This document shows positions 11,995 to 22,223 of a stretch of DNA of 64,000 bases, piece by piece (within the stretch, counting starts at the first letter, position 1; every line of letters starts with the position of its first letter). The notes under the pieces were generated by a model that worked only from the letters and a program-made list of their open reading frames with translations, was not told where the DNA came from and searched no databases. A program made the translations under genes and the position numbers. The stretch comes from Zasmidium citrigriseum (Eukaryota; Ascomycota; Dothideomycetes; Mycosphaerellales; Mycosphaerellaceae): NCBI GenBank assembly GCA_002786025.1, contig NHNW01000071.1:1-64000 (forward strand). The letters are read 5' to 3'.

Positions 11995-13404
11995 TTACAA
12001 GATACGAAACTTGCCCATAAGGCCATAATGATCGCTGACCCAAGTATCAGTAGTCGTGAACTCCGCATCCTTGAACGCATCTCGTCCTTCGCGACGGCTC
12101 TTTTCCTTCAACTCCACCGAGATGTATCGGTACTCAGGCTTCGAAATGACTTGACCCAGACTGTCGACGACCTGGCTCTTGTACTCCCATCTGTAGGCTT
12201 CGACGGTCGTTTGAAGCCCAACTCCCAGTCGTCGAAGTCCTCTGGTCAGTTGGTCCCCTTGCGTCATTGGGACCAGGTCTACAAGTCCGGTGAAGAGGAT
12301 TTTGTCAAGTCGCTTTCCACTTCTACGGCTGTTTCTTTGTTGATAACCCCAGGTATGACCCTTGGCTAGGCCGTTGGTGAGGTCCTTGTTGCCCCCCTTC
12401 CTGACTGGGACGTCAGCTTCTGGACCACACTCCCAACCATCCCGGAGTTGCACATCTCCGGACTTTGGGTACTCGTGCTCTGAGTTGTCAATCGCATTCA
12501 TGTCACCACCGACGATGCCGCCGACAATGGCGAGCTCCTCCTGGGCTGAGTCTCTCAGCAAGCTGGAAATCATTGCGAGCTGTCCATGTCAATATCGTCT
12601 TCCCTCAAAGAGAGACTCGAGATGGGTGGTGCAGACTCGCAAGACCTTGTGCCGGTCAGAGGCCTGCTCAACGCCCTGCACCGAGATGTCCGCCACCAGC
12701 ACGTCTCGTCCCATTCCAGTGTTGAAAGGAACTCGAAAGGTGGTGGTGATAGGCAGATCATTCGACACCAGCATAGCTGTGAAATACCGAGAGGCTTTCC
12801 AGAGGACATCGTGCATGACGAACGTTTCTCCCACTTTGTCATCGCGGACCTCTTCAGGGGGCTGGACGGTCGAGATGTTGAAGTTCCGTCTGATCCAGTC
12901 GTGCTCAAGCAAAGCTTCAAGTGACTGCAGTCGGACTTCCTGCAGCATGACGATGATGCGAGATACCGTATCTTCACAAACTTCTTGAAGATGTTCGATT
13001 GCAGCAGTAGCTCTCGCTTTTGGTCCAGGGCCAGGAAAAAACAGGCTCCAAGTGATTATCGTAAGCTCTTCGCCTCTCGCCAGAGACTGTCCGGTCGATT
13101 TGCGTGTTGTCCATTGGAATTCCGCATAGTCGTAGGAGTGGAACGGGTAGCTGTATGGCTTTGGCGCCTCCTGCAGAACAGGTGGCGGAGGTAGACGATT
13201 CCGCCGGAAGTAGAAATGCTGATGCAGAGTCATAGCCTCAAAGTCATTCCTCGTGCCCTTTGAATTGGTAATTTGCCCGTGGCGATTCCCGGCGAACAGC
13301 TTCCCAGACTGGAAGCCAGACAGCAAAGGGATTGTGCGCCGACGCATAGCGACAAGATCGAAGAGCGGCAGTGTTACTCGAGACAAGAGGAGAGTGAGCC
13401 TCAT
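11995..13404 (-). pseudogene. Endonuclease/exonuclease/phosphatase (TDP2-like) gene with in-frame TGA
   Basis: The 470-codon frame encodes an Mg-dependent EEP-fold phosphodiesterase. Motifs occur in the order of the tyrosyl-DNA phosphodiesterase 2 group: ITWSLFF (where TWN is usual), IVMLQEVR, TTHLESL, GGDMNAID and SDHYGLMGKF near the end. TDP2 enzymes remove topoisomerase adducts from 5' DNA ends; that activity is not certain here. The frame is broken once, by TGA at 12589-12591, between HLESLFEGRRY and HGQLAMISSLL. Coding continues in the same frame on both sides and no intron signals surround it, so a CGA-to-TGA change is the simplest reading. It may be a recent pseudogene, a strain polymorphism or a sequence error. 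The conserved Asn of TWN is also Ser. Confidence 0.75.
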
Positions 13405-14152
13405 TTAAACATACTCAGCACCCTTGCCAACTGCACAGACGCTTCACCTGGGTTCCAATTTCGATCGGAAAGTTCCATGCGTCCGCAACGATACAATGGA
13501 GGTAGCTGTTACCACAAGTACATTCTTGATTCTTCTCCCATTCATGGTCAAAGTCTGTAGGGTAATACACTTCCACACTGCCGTTGGAAAGCAAAAAGGT
13601 TTGCCTTACAGCTCATTGACATCACTCTCTCCAAAGGCGAGCAGGAAGATCCAGCGTCTTTAGCCAGGACTACGTCGACGTTCGCACCTGCACTGGTTTT
13701 GTTTGAGACACGCTGTGTCGACATCGCAGGTTGAAACAGGAGTGGAATGTCAAAGTTGAAGCATGTACTGCAGACCAAAATAGTATATAGAAGTGCACGA
13801 TCCAACATTCGTTCTTACAGGGAATGCATTTTGTGTATGCCTTCCACTTTCGTCCCACCCTACTATTCGGCCTTTAACAGATTCTTTGATGTGGAATGCC
13901 AAACGAACGATTGCTCTTCTCGTACCGAGAATGTCTTCAACTGTCGCTATGGGAAGCTTCGTCGAATTTTGGAGGTCGCAAAGTTGGAGCTGCTATCTTT
14001 GAGACAAGAGTGCGAGTCGAATCGGAACATACGCGACCCCCTTGTTGTGCGGAACAGTATGTTGGAAGATGCGGTCTTTGCTTCGAAATCATGGTTTTGA
14101 TGTTTCTCTCTTCCATGTCCCAAGTCCAAAAACATGACCCCTATTCTCGCAA
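13405..14152. other. Intergenic, phosphodiesterase promoter side
   Basis: This 748 bp stretch lies upstream of the minus-strand EEP gene and downstream of the minus-strand flavin oxidase. Several 60-150 codon frames exist, none with a recognisable product or convincing splice pattern. Nothing else was seen. Confidence 0.5.
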
Positions 14153-15739
14153 TTATTCCCAGGCTGCATAGCTTCGATGCAAGACACTCTCCAAAGGCAC
14201 TCGCCCCAAGCGCTCCTTGGAAGCAACATACACAGGCGGAATCTTGCGAGCACTCTTTCCGAGTACAGAGTCCGCAATATGTTCGCCACAAAGCCAGGCA
14301 TTGACCATCCCCACGCCGTTGAAGCCTGCCGCGATCCATTCGCCTTTGCCAGCTCGACCTGATAGCTCTTCTGGCAGACGTCCAACCAATGGACACCCGT
14401 CGACAGTGTATCCCATCGTACCGCTCCAGTTGGCTTTGATAGGGCCTTGGACAGGCTGGCCGAAAGAGTCGTTCATGGCGTTGGCGAGACCATTGATGAT
14501 GTCGTTGCCGGCAATTTTGTCTTCTGCAGTGGAGACCTCTTCGAAGAAAGAGTCAATACCTACGCTACCATATGCGTATATGTCTCCTGTCTGGGGGCTT
14601 CGATACATGGATTGAAGCGCTCCTGGGACAGTGATGCACCAAGTGTTGGAGGAGCCACGGTTCTCGAGAGCTGTGGCCTTGGATTGAACCTGAGCAAAGA
14701 CTATCGTCAGCATTCTCACTGCTCTGTCGCATGGAGAATGATGTGCAAAGGGATACTCACCGTAACTGCACATCTCAAGGGATACACAAAACCCCTGATC
14801 GAAGGGATGAGATGTCCGGCGTGAGCATTGGTGGCATGAATGACGTGCTTTGCTCTGATCGATCCTCTTGGCGTCTTGACCGTGTAGAGTCCATCGTCGT
14901 TCCAGTTTACTTCGAGAGCCGGTGTTCGGGTTTCGATGGAGAATCTGTCGCCGTGTTTACGAAGCAGCTCTGAGAACAGGCCGGTGAACAGGCGGTATGG
15001 CCAAGCGGCACCGGCAGGCTGAACAGCGCCTCCAAGTGCATTCTCGATTCCGTACTTCTGGCAAAGGTATTCAGCAAGCCTTCTTCCGTAGGATCAAGTC
15101 TCTCACCTCCGACATCTCTTCTTTCAACAAAAGCCTCGCCCTTCGCCTTACATTGCCCAGATCCGCATCTAGAAGTGCGATCCGTTCTTCTGCAGTTGCC
15201 TTCGTCTTTTCGGTAGTAAAGACATGCAGCATCTCCAGCTGACGAAGCTCGCAGTACTGCTTGAGCTCCGGCGAGATCTCGTCTCCGAGCTGAAACAATG
15301 CGTCTTGGTTGTCCAGCGTAAACTCAACAACCTCTTTGGCCATCTCTTTGCCGTATGCGCCTTTCATGCCATGGTAGAATAGTTCAGGGATTGAGAGAAT
15401 GTGACCGCCATTACGACCGGTGGCTCCTGGCGAGACGTTAGTCGTGCAGATATTGCGAATGAGTTCGATCATACCGGATGTCAACGTTCTGGCTTCAAGT
15501 ACCGTAACTTTGACCTGATCATCTTGCTCCAGCAAGCGGCGAGCAATACTGCAACCTGTGATTCCAGACCCGATGATGATGACGTCTGTCTCCGCCGGGA
15601 GTTGATTAGACTGAGCATTGTATACGTCCAAAGTCGGTGGCTCTTGCCATAACGAAGGCAATGGGCTGTCGACTGGAAGTCCAGGATCTTTCTTCATGTG
15701 CTCAACGGCAAGCTTGGGGTCAGTGTTGGCGTGTGCCAT
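14153..15739 (-). CDS. FAD-dependent oxidoreductase, DAO family
   Basis: A predicted flavoenzyme of the D-amino-acid-oxidase/sarcosine-oxidase-like fold that oxidises an amine or amino-acid substrate. The dinucleotide-binding motif is VIIIGSGITGCSIARRLLE (Gly57, Gly59, Gly62), followed by GATGRNGGHIL and, near the C-terminus, GYTVDGCPLVGRLPE and WIAAGFNGVGM. Exons are 15739-15475, 15426-15107, 15057-14761 and 14689-14153, giving 472 codons plus stop. Intron 1 is 48 bp and stop-free, so it reads through in frame. It is called an intron because it has GT..AG and a CTAAC site and splits the conserved SGATGRNGG. No signal peptide is clear. The substrate is unknown. Proximity to the dialkylglycine decarboxylase hints at amino-acid catabolism. 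Confidence 0.85.
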
Positions 15740-16599
15740 GGGTTGCTCCAGGTACAATCGACTTGAGGTGTAGGAAGATCTTGTGTGCAATTGCAAGAGC
15801 TATAGTGAGTCCTCTCCAAAGAGTAGACATCTATATGTATCCCTTCAAGTCGTCTCTCTGCTCTTGGGGCTGTGCGGATGATTGTCAGCGGAGTGTGCTT
15901 GGCTACGTCTTGACACTGTCTCTTAGAAACTACACCGTTGGATGGGCCGTAGTATGCAAGATGAGCTTTCCGCTGTGGCAAGAGTAGAAGAATGGCTGTC
16001 CTACTTCTTTTTTCAGCCACCGATCGGCCTCACCAGCTCGATCAGGCTGCACGGAGCCCGCGCGACACGGCTTGGTCGCTTGGCATCATGTCGAAGGGCG
16101 GGACGTCTTACATACTCTTCACACAATATTTTGCATCTCTCATCATGCTTACCAAGTCCCGAAGAAAGCTTGCTGCTGACTCAAATGCATACCACGCCAC
16201 TGCTTCGTTCTGTGCGTTGGTGGACCGGGAGCGGATCATGTCTGCAGCGCAGCCCGTCGGAACAGCCCTGTGCTTTGATGCTGTGAAAGTTGGACATCAC
16301 CTTCTTAGTGACATCTGCTTCAGAGGTACTCTCCTCAATCTTTCGCCTGGGCTCAGGGGAAGACTGTTCCTTCATGGCTCGGAAACCAAGTCGGCTTGAA
16401 CGGAAGAAGTTTTGATTGCGAATGACTATACGAGATAGCATGATCAATTCTAAAGCCAATTTGGTACTGTGTCTCCCTCGAGTGATGCCGCGATGTCAAT
16501 CATCTCGCCCATTCATACTTTCAAAAGCGCATTGTTGCCGAGAAAACAAGAGCATGTCATTACCCGATCCTACACCAGGCTCTCTTTCCCGTTCCTTGC
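15740..16599. other. Intergenic, between flavin oxidase and microexon gene
   Basis: This 860 bp stretch holds the promoter of the minus-strand flavin oxidase next to 15739 and the 3' flank of the microexon gene. A 135-codon plus-strand frame at 15992-16399 shows no signal peptide, motif or codon pattern that would support it. Confidence 0.5.
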
Positions 16600-17355
16600 C
16601 TACCCGATGTAGCTAGAGCTGTCCTGCATTCTGTTAGTACCCTTATTCCAGACTTGTCTCAACCCGTACGTACACAGCGCTGAAGTGAGATGTTAGCTTT
16701 GTATTCATTTCGTTGCGGGAAGGACTTCTTACGCAAGTAGGTATCTACAGATTCAAAACGTGTATGTGTAAGCCGAGGTTTTATTGAACTCGCAGAGCTG
16801 TTGCTACAACTTACTCCGGTCTAATAGCCAGATCGCAATGGAATCAGCACAAAAAAGTTAGAGTGGACGGGCTGAGCTTACACAACGCTGTCAAATGTCA
16901 GTCTGAGTCTAGGCAGATAATCGACAAGTACTCACGGCACAAGGTGGGATGTTGTAGCATTTCTAAGGGCCGTGTTAGATGAGGGAACTTTTGAAGTCCA
17001 AACGTGGGTCAAGACGTACTCCCATACACTACGAGTACGTTAGTACGATCACGAAAGCTATGGGGGAATCTGGGGCAGCCGTTCTTACCAAACGTCCATC
17101 GTTGGCATCGTCTCGCTGCTCGATGCGTCAGTCCATAACCGTGACTTGTTGGACTGGATGTCGCACCCCATAGCAGTTCTGCTCGCAGTCCTCGATGGTA
17201 TCGAATGTCACCTGTTTGCAGCCAGCTGCCTTGCCATCGTCGCAGAGTGGTTGTGTGTCGCGAGCGAAGAGAGCGCTCTCGAAACCAACAACCGGATTGG
17301 CTAGCGAGAGTCCGACGAGTGGCGCGCATGCCATCAAAAGAGTGAAGAAGTGCAT
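16600..17355 (-). CDS. Small secreted ten-cysteine protein built from microexons
   Basis: No family is recognised. Exon 1 (17355-17167) encodes a signal peptide (MHFFTLLMACAPLVGLSLA) and four cysteines ending in CEQNCYG. Eight introns of 48-70 bp follow: 17166-17116, 17088-17029, 17019-16963, 16935-16888, 16881-16821, 16814-16745, 16732-16680 and 16673-16624. All have GT..AG ends, most with a clear CTAAC or CTGAC site near the acceptor. They leave exons of 27, 9, 27, 6, 6, 12, 6 and 24 nt, all phase 0, reading RDDANDGRL, CMG, KCYNIPPCA, RC, TG, IPTC, RC and DSSSYIG plus stop. The product is 101 residues with ten cysteines after the signal peptide. Size, secretion and cysteine content suggest an effector or antimicrobial role, which is inference. 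Without splicing, the frame stops soon after CYG. Confidence 0.72.
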
Positions 17356-18147
17356 AATTGGGTGTTCAGGATACAAAGTGGTTGGACAGGTGGGTTGGCA
17401 ACGAAGTAGCGGGCTTGAAGTACTTTGAAGTGGAGATTCCGGCTGAGTAGCGAGTTTTATGATCGTCTCCCTACGTTTGACCCCCAAGTGAAGGCCGCGG
17501 AATGATCTCAGCAGCAAATTGCTGTACCGCGACCATTCGTTGATCAAGACAGCTCCGAGGGCATACAATCCTCCAGCCTGAAGAGAAACGCTAACGAAGG
17601 ACAGTGGAGAAGGCTGCATACACATTTGCCGGCGTCTTGGCTTACACTATATACCCTATACTACATTCGTCGTTGTTTACGATCGTAGCAGACGTCCACA
17701 TCCCGAACGGACGATTCAGTGATGATTTCTACAACTGTAGTATGGTGACAGCTGTTTTCATGGCACTAGAAGGATCCTGACGCTGTGTCTTGACCTCCGA
17801 GGAGGTTGTCTAGTCTCTGACGATGCACACAGCAGAGAGTAGTGTATTGTTGGTGACGGAATGCTGTTCCATGGTCTTCAATACTCGCGATACTTTCGAA
17901 GATCCGGAGCGACTAGAGCAATCTTCATGCATTCGTTGAGTGCGAGAAGTGACTAAATGTTGCGTTGGAAGGCAGCCACATTCATCAGCCCAGAAATGGT
18001 CGACTCGGGAAGAAAGGCTCCCAATGTCATGGAAACGAGTACAAAGCGTTACTCTGCCCTCCTGATGGTTGAAGTGACTCGTCTGCATCTTACGCTTGCA
18101 GCTTCTGCTTTCACACCACATACACCCATTCTTTCACAAGATTAACC
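17356..18147. promoter_or_regulatory. Shared region between two divergent secreted-protein genes
   Basis: This 792 bp region separates the microexon gene (minus, ATG at 17355) from a second secreted-protein gene (plus, ATG at 18148). A TATATAG-like element lies on the minus strand near 17650. The spacing to the ATG is long, so a 5' UTR or another start site is possible. No coding signal was accepted here. Confidence 0.4.
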
Positions 18148-18685
18148 ATGAAGCGCATGACTGCGTTCGGCATGCTCCCAGCCTTCACGGCGGCGCTGAT
18201 TGCCAACAACACCGCAATCCCTGGCATGAAGATCGTCAAGCTCGACGACGATACTTCAATGAGTCGCCAGTATTACAGCCCTGATGCTTTTCCCTGATTA
18301 ACGTTAACGTTCACCTTGCAGACTCTTGGCCCAGTCGACAGATCCAGGTCCAACAACTTTCGACTTCTACTACGGCCAAGAAGGAGGATGCGACGCATTC
18401 GATGTCGAGTTTGTGACCAATGTTGGCCAGGACTGTGACAACTTCAACGGACATCCGCCTGCATCTGTCTACTGGAACAACCCGAGCAACCCCAATGATC
18501 CTGACAACAAGCCGTATTGGAACCTGATCTTGTACTTCCAAGGGGACGAGTGTCCTGTGATTGGACATCCGATACAATGCGATACAGTTGGCGCATATTG
18601 TGTTACTTTCGCGGAGGGTAGTGCCAGACCTCTGAGCTTCAATATTGTGGAGTCGACCACGGGAATTCGCAACTGTGACGTTTGA
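18148..18685 (+). CDS. Small secreted protein of unknown function
   Basis: Two exons, 18148-18269 and 18322-18685, give 161 codons plus stop. The intron is 52 bp with GTATTA donor and CTTGCAG acceptor, and joins SMSRQ to LLAQSTDPGP. The N-terminus (MKRMTAFGMLPAFTAALIA) looks like a signal peptide, though short and polar at its start. The mature part has six cysteines spread from YYGQEGGCDAF to the C-terminal NCDV, and a Pro/Asn-rich stretch (YWNNPSNPNDPDNKPYW). I do not recognise a family. It is divergent from the microexon gene and could share its regulation. Confidence 0.7.
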
Positions 18686-19942
18686 AGAGTGTGGAGGAGC
18701 TCAGTCCATAGTTGAGAGGTAGTCTTACGAAACACCTGTCTCTGCTTCTCTCGCAAAGTGCTCTCAAATGATCGCTACGATTCCAACGCTCGACAAATAC
18801 ACTCCCCCATGTGAAGAAAATGCTCAGTCCTTGAGGCACGGATCCGGCATGGCGAACGGTCGCTCTTGCATTTTTGCCACAGCCTTACGGCGACGCCGAC
18901 TATTGTAAGCGATTGGCCTTCGCCACGGGTTCGACATCATGGGCGAACACAAGACGTGCAATGCGGCCGCGATATCATGCGTACTTGGTGAAAACGTGCA
19001 AACACATGTGCCGATGACGGCAAGACGGTCCTTTGCTTGCCGCCGATACTACTTTCGTTCCTCGGAGGAAGCAGCCACCTCTTTAGGGAAGGTGTGCGTA
19101 GCCTCTTTCATCATTCAAAGCTTCCTTTCATACATTCTTCGCCAGCACCGACGCTTAGATGACGGTATAAGTCAACTACTGAAGCTACGCGGGCACTGAA
19201 GAAGCTGAGTTGCGTTTTGGCGGAGCGTGGTGGCTTTCTACTCTCGCCATATCATTCCTTCGCCCAATCTTCCTCCAAGCTCGTGGCATCTCTAATGCAC
19301 ATGTCCTTCGTGCTACGGACTAGTCACTCTTAATCGACGACGTCTTCACGAACGGCCTCTTCGCATCCACCGTCCGCGCCGCGGATGGCGTGTAGACCAG
19401 CGGCTACTTCATTGGAGAGCTGCAAGTAAACACTGAAAGCCTATTACGGTACTCTTGGCGTCGGAAGGACAGTCGCTTTGCTTTGGCCATTGACATCCTT
19501 CAAGCCATGCGTGGAGTCCAGCGATATCAAGCGCTCTGCCTGGCGCACGAACATCAAGCACTTTGGGTGAAGCATCGAACATGAGCCAACCAGGTCTCAG
19601 TTGTCCGACTGCTCCACGGAGATATTGAAAGCACCTGGAAGCCATTGTGATGTCCTTCAGTTCTTGGCCTGCATCGACCTCGCACTCAACGATCAGGGCT
19701 GTTCCATCGTTGCATCAGCAATGAAATGTACGTCAAGCACGAAGCTCGCCGACCGGGAGAGTGGAGGGAAGGGCGGAAAGATGCGATGGCTTTTGGCACT
19801 TGATACCCATGTGAGAGCAAATGGGACATCGAATGCCTATAAATACAGCAATGGCCAACGCATCCATTGATGTCTGCACAACACCAACTCATCAGACTCT
19901 CTCTCCATTGTTGCAGGATATCTCTCTCCTTTGCCAACCACC
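18686..19942. other. Intergenic, 1.26 kb
   Basis: No gene is supported. A minus-strand frame at 19409-19645 and its upstream continuation look mildly protein-like, and a plus-strand run near 19330-19430 slightly resembles a transporter fragment. Both are interrupted and lack splice support, so they may be relics. The right end holds the promoter of the gene at 19943. Confidence 0.45.
19838..19845 (+). promoter_or_regulatory. TATA box candidate
   Basis: TATAAATA lies 98-105 bp upstream of the ATG at 19943, a spacing compatible with a fungal core promoter. It is followed by a pyrimidine-rich leader (CTCTCTCC) before the start codon. Confidence 0.5.
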
Positions 19943-21042
19943 ATGTCTGCAGCCGTAGATGTCATTAGTGTCTTGGGCACAGGCATCACTGCCTACAGCT
20001 TCCTTTCGGGCCTCTTCCCAGGTCAGCAGAAGATGGGTGCCACCGTCGAGATCCGCACAAGCGAAGGCATCAACCCAAGCACCGGGAAAAAGGAAAGCAG
20101 CAACACTGGCGGCGACATCCGCAACGTCTGGGGTTACGATGCAGGTGGAAAATTACTGGGCTATAGCGGTGGAGGCCACATCGGAGCCGGAGGCAAAAAG
20201 GACTTCAAGATCGACCAAGGCAACCAGAACCAGGCACTCTACATCGACGTCGTTGTCGACGAGGATGCTGTTTGTATCCCCGTCATTTCGGTGACGCAGC
20301 CTGGTGATGGGCTTAACTTTGCCTGGATCGGCGACGTCTTCCAGGGATGCGGGCTTGCTAACTACTATGGCAATGTGGATGTTAGTGGAGATGGAAACAT
20401 GCCTCGATGCGGGTGGTTGGGTATGTTTGTGCGAAGAGCGCCAACGATACCTGGGCTCTTTCACAGAGATTCTACATTGCCGCTGCTGACAGTCAGGACA
20501 GATGCCAATCATCAGGCCGGCGTTCAAGCGGCATCATTCAAATGGTACCTCCCAGCCTTCAGCGTCGGCCACGGCCAGTCGTATAATACAGATCCAGACT
20601 ACTACTGCCACCCTCGCCCAGTAAGTCGAGACACGGCAAGATGCACTTCAATTGTCTCTAAGCACATTCCATGCAGTTCGAGATCCGCTACGACGCCCAG
20701 CCGATCGAAAAGCGAGACGAAGTTGAGCGCCGCGAACGTATCCGACGAGGCTTCAAGTTCAGCGAGTTGATCATTAGTCCTCACGCCCAACATCCAGCGT
20801 CAGAGCTCTGCGAAGACCCAACGACTGCTGGGCCAGACTTTGTCTCGCTGCACGAGAAGACCTTCTGCGACATGGGCAATAAGAAGTGGTACCAGCTCTG
20901 CCATGAGGATGCCGGCATTCTGGACAACTGCTTTGCACTGGACATCGTGAACAAGACTTTATCGGGTATCTTTTCGCACCCAAAGGCCCTTGGTCTGGAC
21001 ACGGATGTGTTTGGATACGAGAGGCTGACCCAGTGGATTTGA
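19943..21042 (+). CDS. Conserved-looking hypothetical protein, 347 residues
   Basis: Function unknown. Exons are 19943-20620 and 20677-21042; the intron is 56 bp and joins YYCHPRP to FEIRYDAQPIEKRDE. The N-terminal 25 residues (MSAAVDVISVLGTGITAYSFLSGLF) are hydrophobic and could act as a signal or anchor. The first half is Gly/Asp-rich (YSGGGHIGAGGKKDFKID). The second has a charged run EKRDEVERRERIRRGFKF and ends with four to five cysteines, including CEDPTTAGPDF, FCDMGNKKWYQLCHEDAGILDNCF. The gene model is well supported by frame and splice sites. A TATAAATA lies about 100 bp upstream. Confidence 0.78.
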
Positions 21043-22223
21043 GCCTTCATGCGAGGATCTAAGGGTGTCGACGCCGGACACAACAGAAGGCTCATTCGTA
21101 CAAGTGGAGATGGTATATAGATTGCTGATGGTGGAGGTAGATTCAGAACTCGAGAAGCTGCTTTGCAAAGTCAGCACGGTTTCCGAAACGATACTGATCA
21201 GAATGGATGAACTTGTTGATAAGACATCGTTGCATTCTTCCCGTTCTTCTCCAGGCTGCCCTCTCGACTGTTCTCGCAAGAATGCCATTTCACCTGGTGC
21301 CAAAAAGATCATCCCAAAATAAATGGAAGCACCGCAAACCTGTTGACGCAAGAGTTCGTGCTGACGTCGTACAGCCTTGGCTGCAATGCTAAGACGGATG
21401 GACAGGGGCACTCGGCAGCCAAGCCCGGCGCAGCCTCTGCCACCTCCTATAAAACCAACGTCTTCCTCTCTAAACTCCTACTCATCCCATCGACTGATTT
21501 GTTGGGTCAATCATCTCGCCGCGGATAGAACATAGTCTGTATCATGACTCTTGCGACCCAAGCAACACTGTCCAACAAAGCACTCCATCTTCGCCTCCTC
21601 CGAACTCACCCGATCTTGGCTCCTTGACACCAATCTCTTGGAGTGGACCTCTTCAGTCTTGTCATCCTGCACCTCCATCTTGGCCAGTCGCACGTCTGCT
21701 TGCCCAGGAAAATCACGACGATGCTTCGCCTGGACGTGTTTGCGTGTCCGTCTTGGGATGTTTCGCATCATCATTTAACCACGTCACAGTTTCCGCCAGC
21801 CGCCGACAATCTTGCTTGTATATTTGGAAACTGTCCCATGCGGTCGTGCGCTGCCGAGAAGATGGCATTCCTGCCCAGGTGTCGCAGGCTGGGAGAGAAT
21901 GCGTAACAAGGCGCGAAAGGGTGGGAGATGGTGTCAGGAGGCGCCCAGATCTCAACACTGGTGTGCTGGGGTTGGGAATTCTTCATTTCTGGAGTCTTGC
22001 CACCTTCGTCTCTTTCTCTTTACCCCCTTCTCACTTTCTTTTTCCAACCTTGACGCCATCGATACTCCACGATTCCGCTACTGACTGGAAAAACACCTTT
22101 GCAGATGACTAGCACAGCGTTCGACCGACCATCGGCCCAGGGCGACGAATAACGCCCATCCGACCTCGACTTCCAACCAATATCAATCACAGACACATCG
22201 AATCCCGGATCGAGTTTTCAGCT
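21043..22223. other. Intergenic, upstream of the Na+/H+ antiporter
   Basis: This 1.18 kb stretch probably includes a long promoter and 5' leader for the gene at 22224. It has a TATAAAA at about 21448 and pyrimidine-rich tracts around 21465-21490 and 22005-22050. Frames of 60-160 codons here have no recognisable product. Confidence 0.45.

Noticed and set aside
12589..12591. Programmed TGA read-through in the phosphodiesterase gene
   Set aside because: The TGA is followed by CAT, not the CTA context known to favour fungal read-through; a nonsense change is simpler.
12570..12610. An intron removing the TGA in the phosphodiesterase gene
   Set aside because: The protein is continuous on both sides of the TGA in the same frame, and no GT..AG pair would remove only the stop.
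13747..14100. 117-codon plus-strand frame in the gap between EEP and flavin oxidase genes
   Set aside because: No recognisable product and no start context. Frequent TTACAG/TAACAG acceptor-like motifs made me look for another microexon gene, but no consistent set of exons appeared.
15992..16399. 135-codon plus-strand open frame
   Set aside because: No signal peptide, motif or fitting splice sites; sequence reads like non-coding DNA downstream of the microexon gene.
19409..19645. Minus-strand frame that looks mildly protein-like
   Set aside because: Could not be extended through splice sites to a complete gene or matched to a family; possibly a relic.
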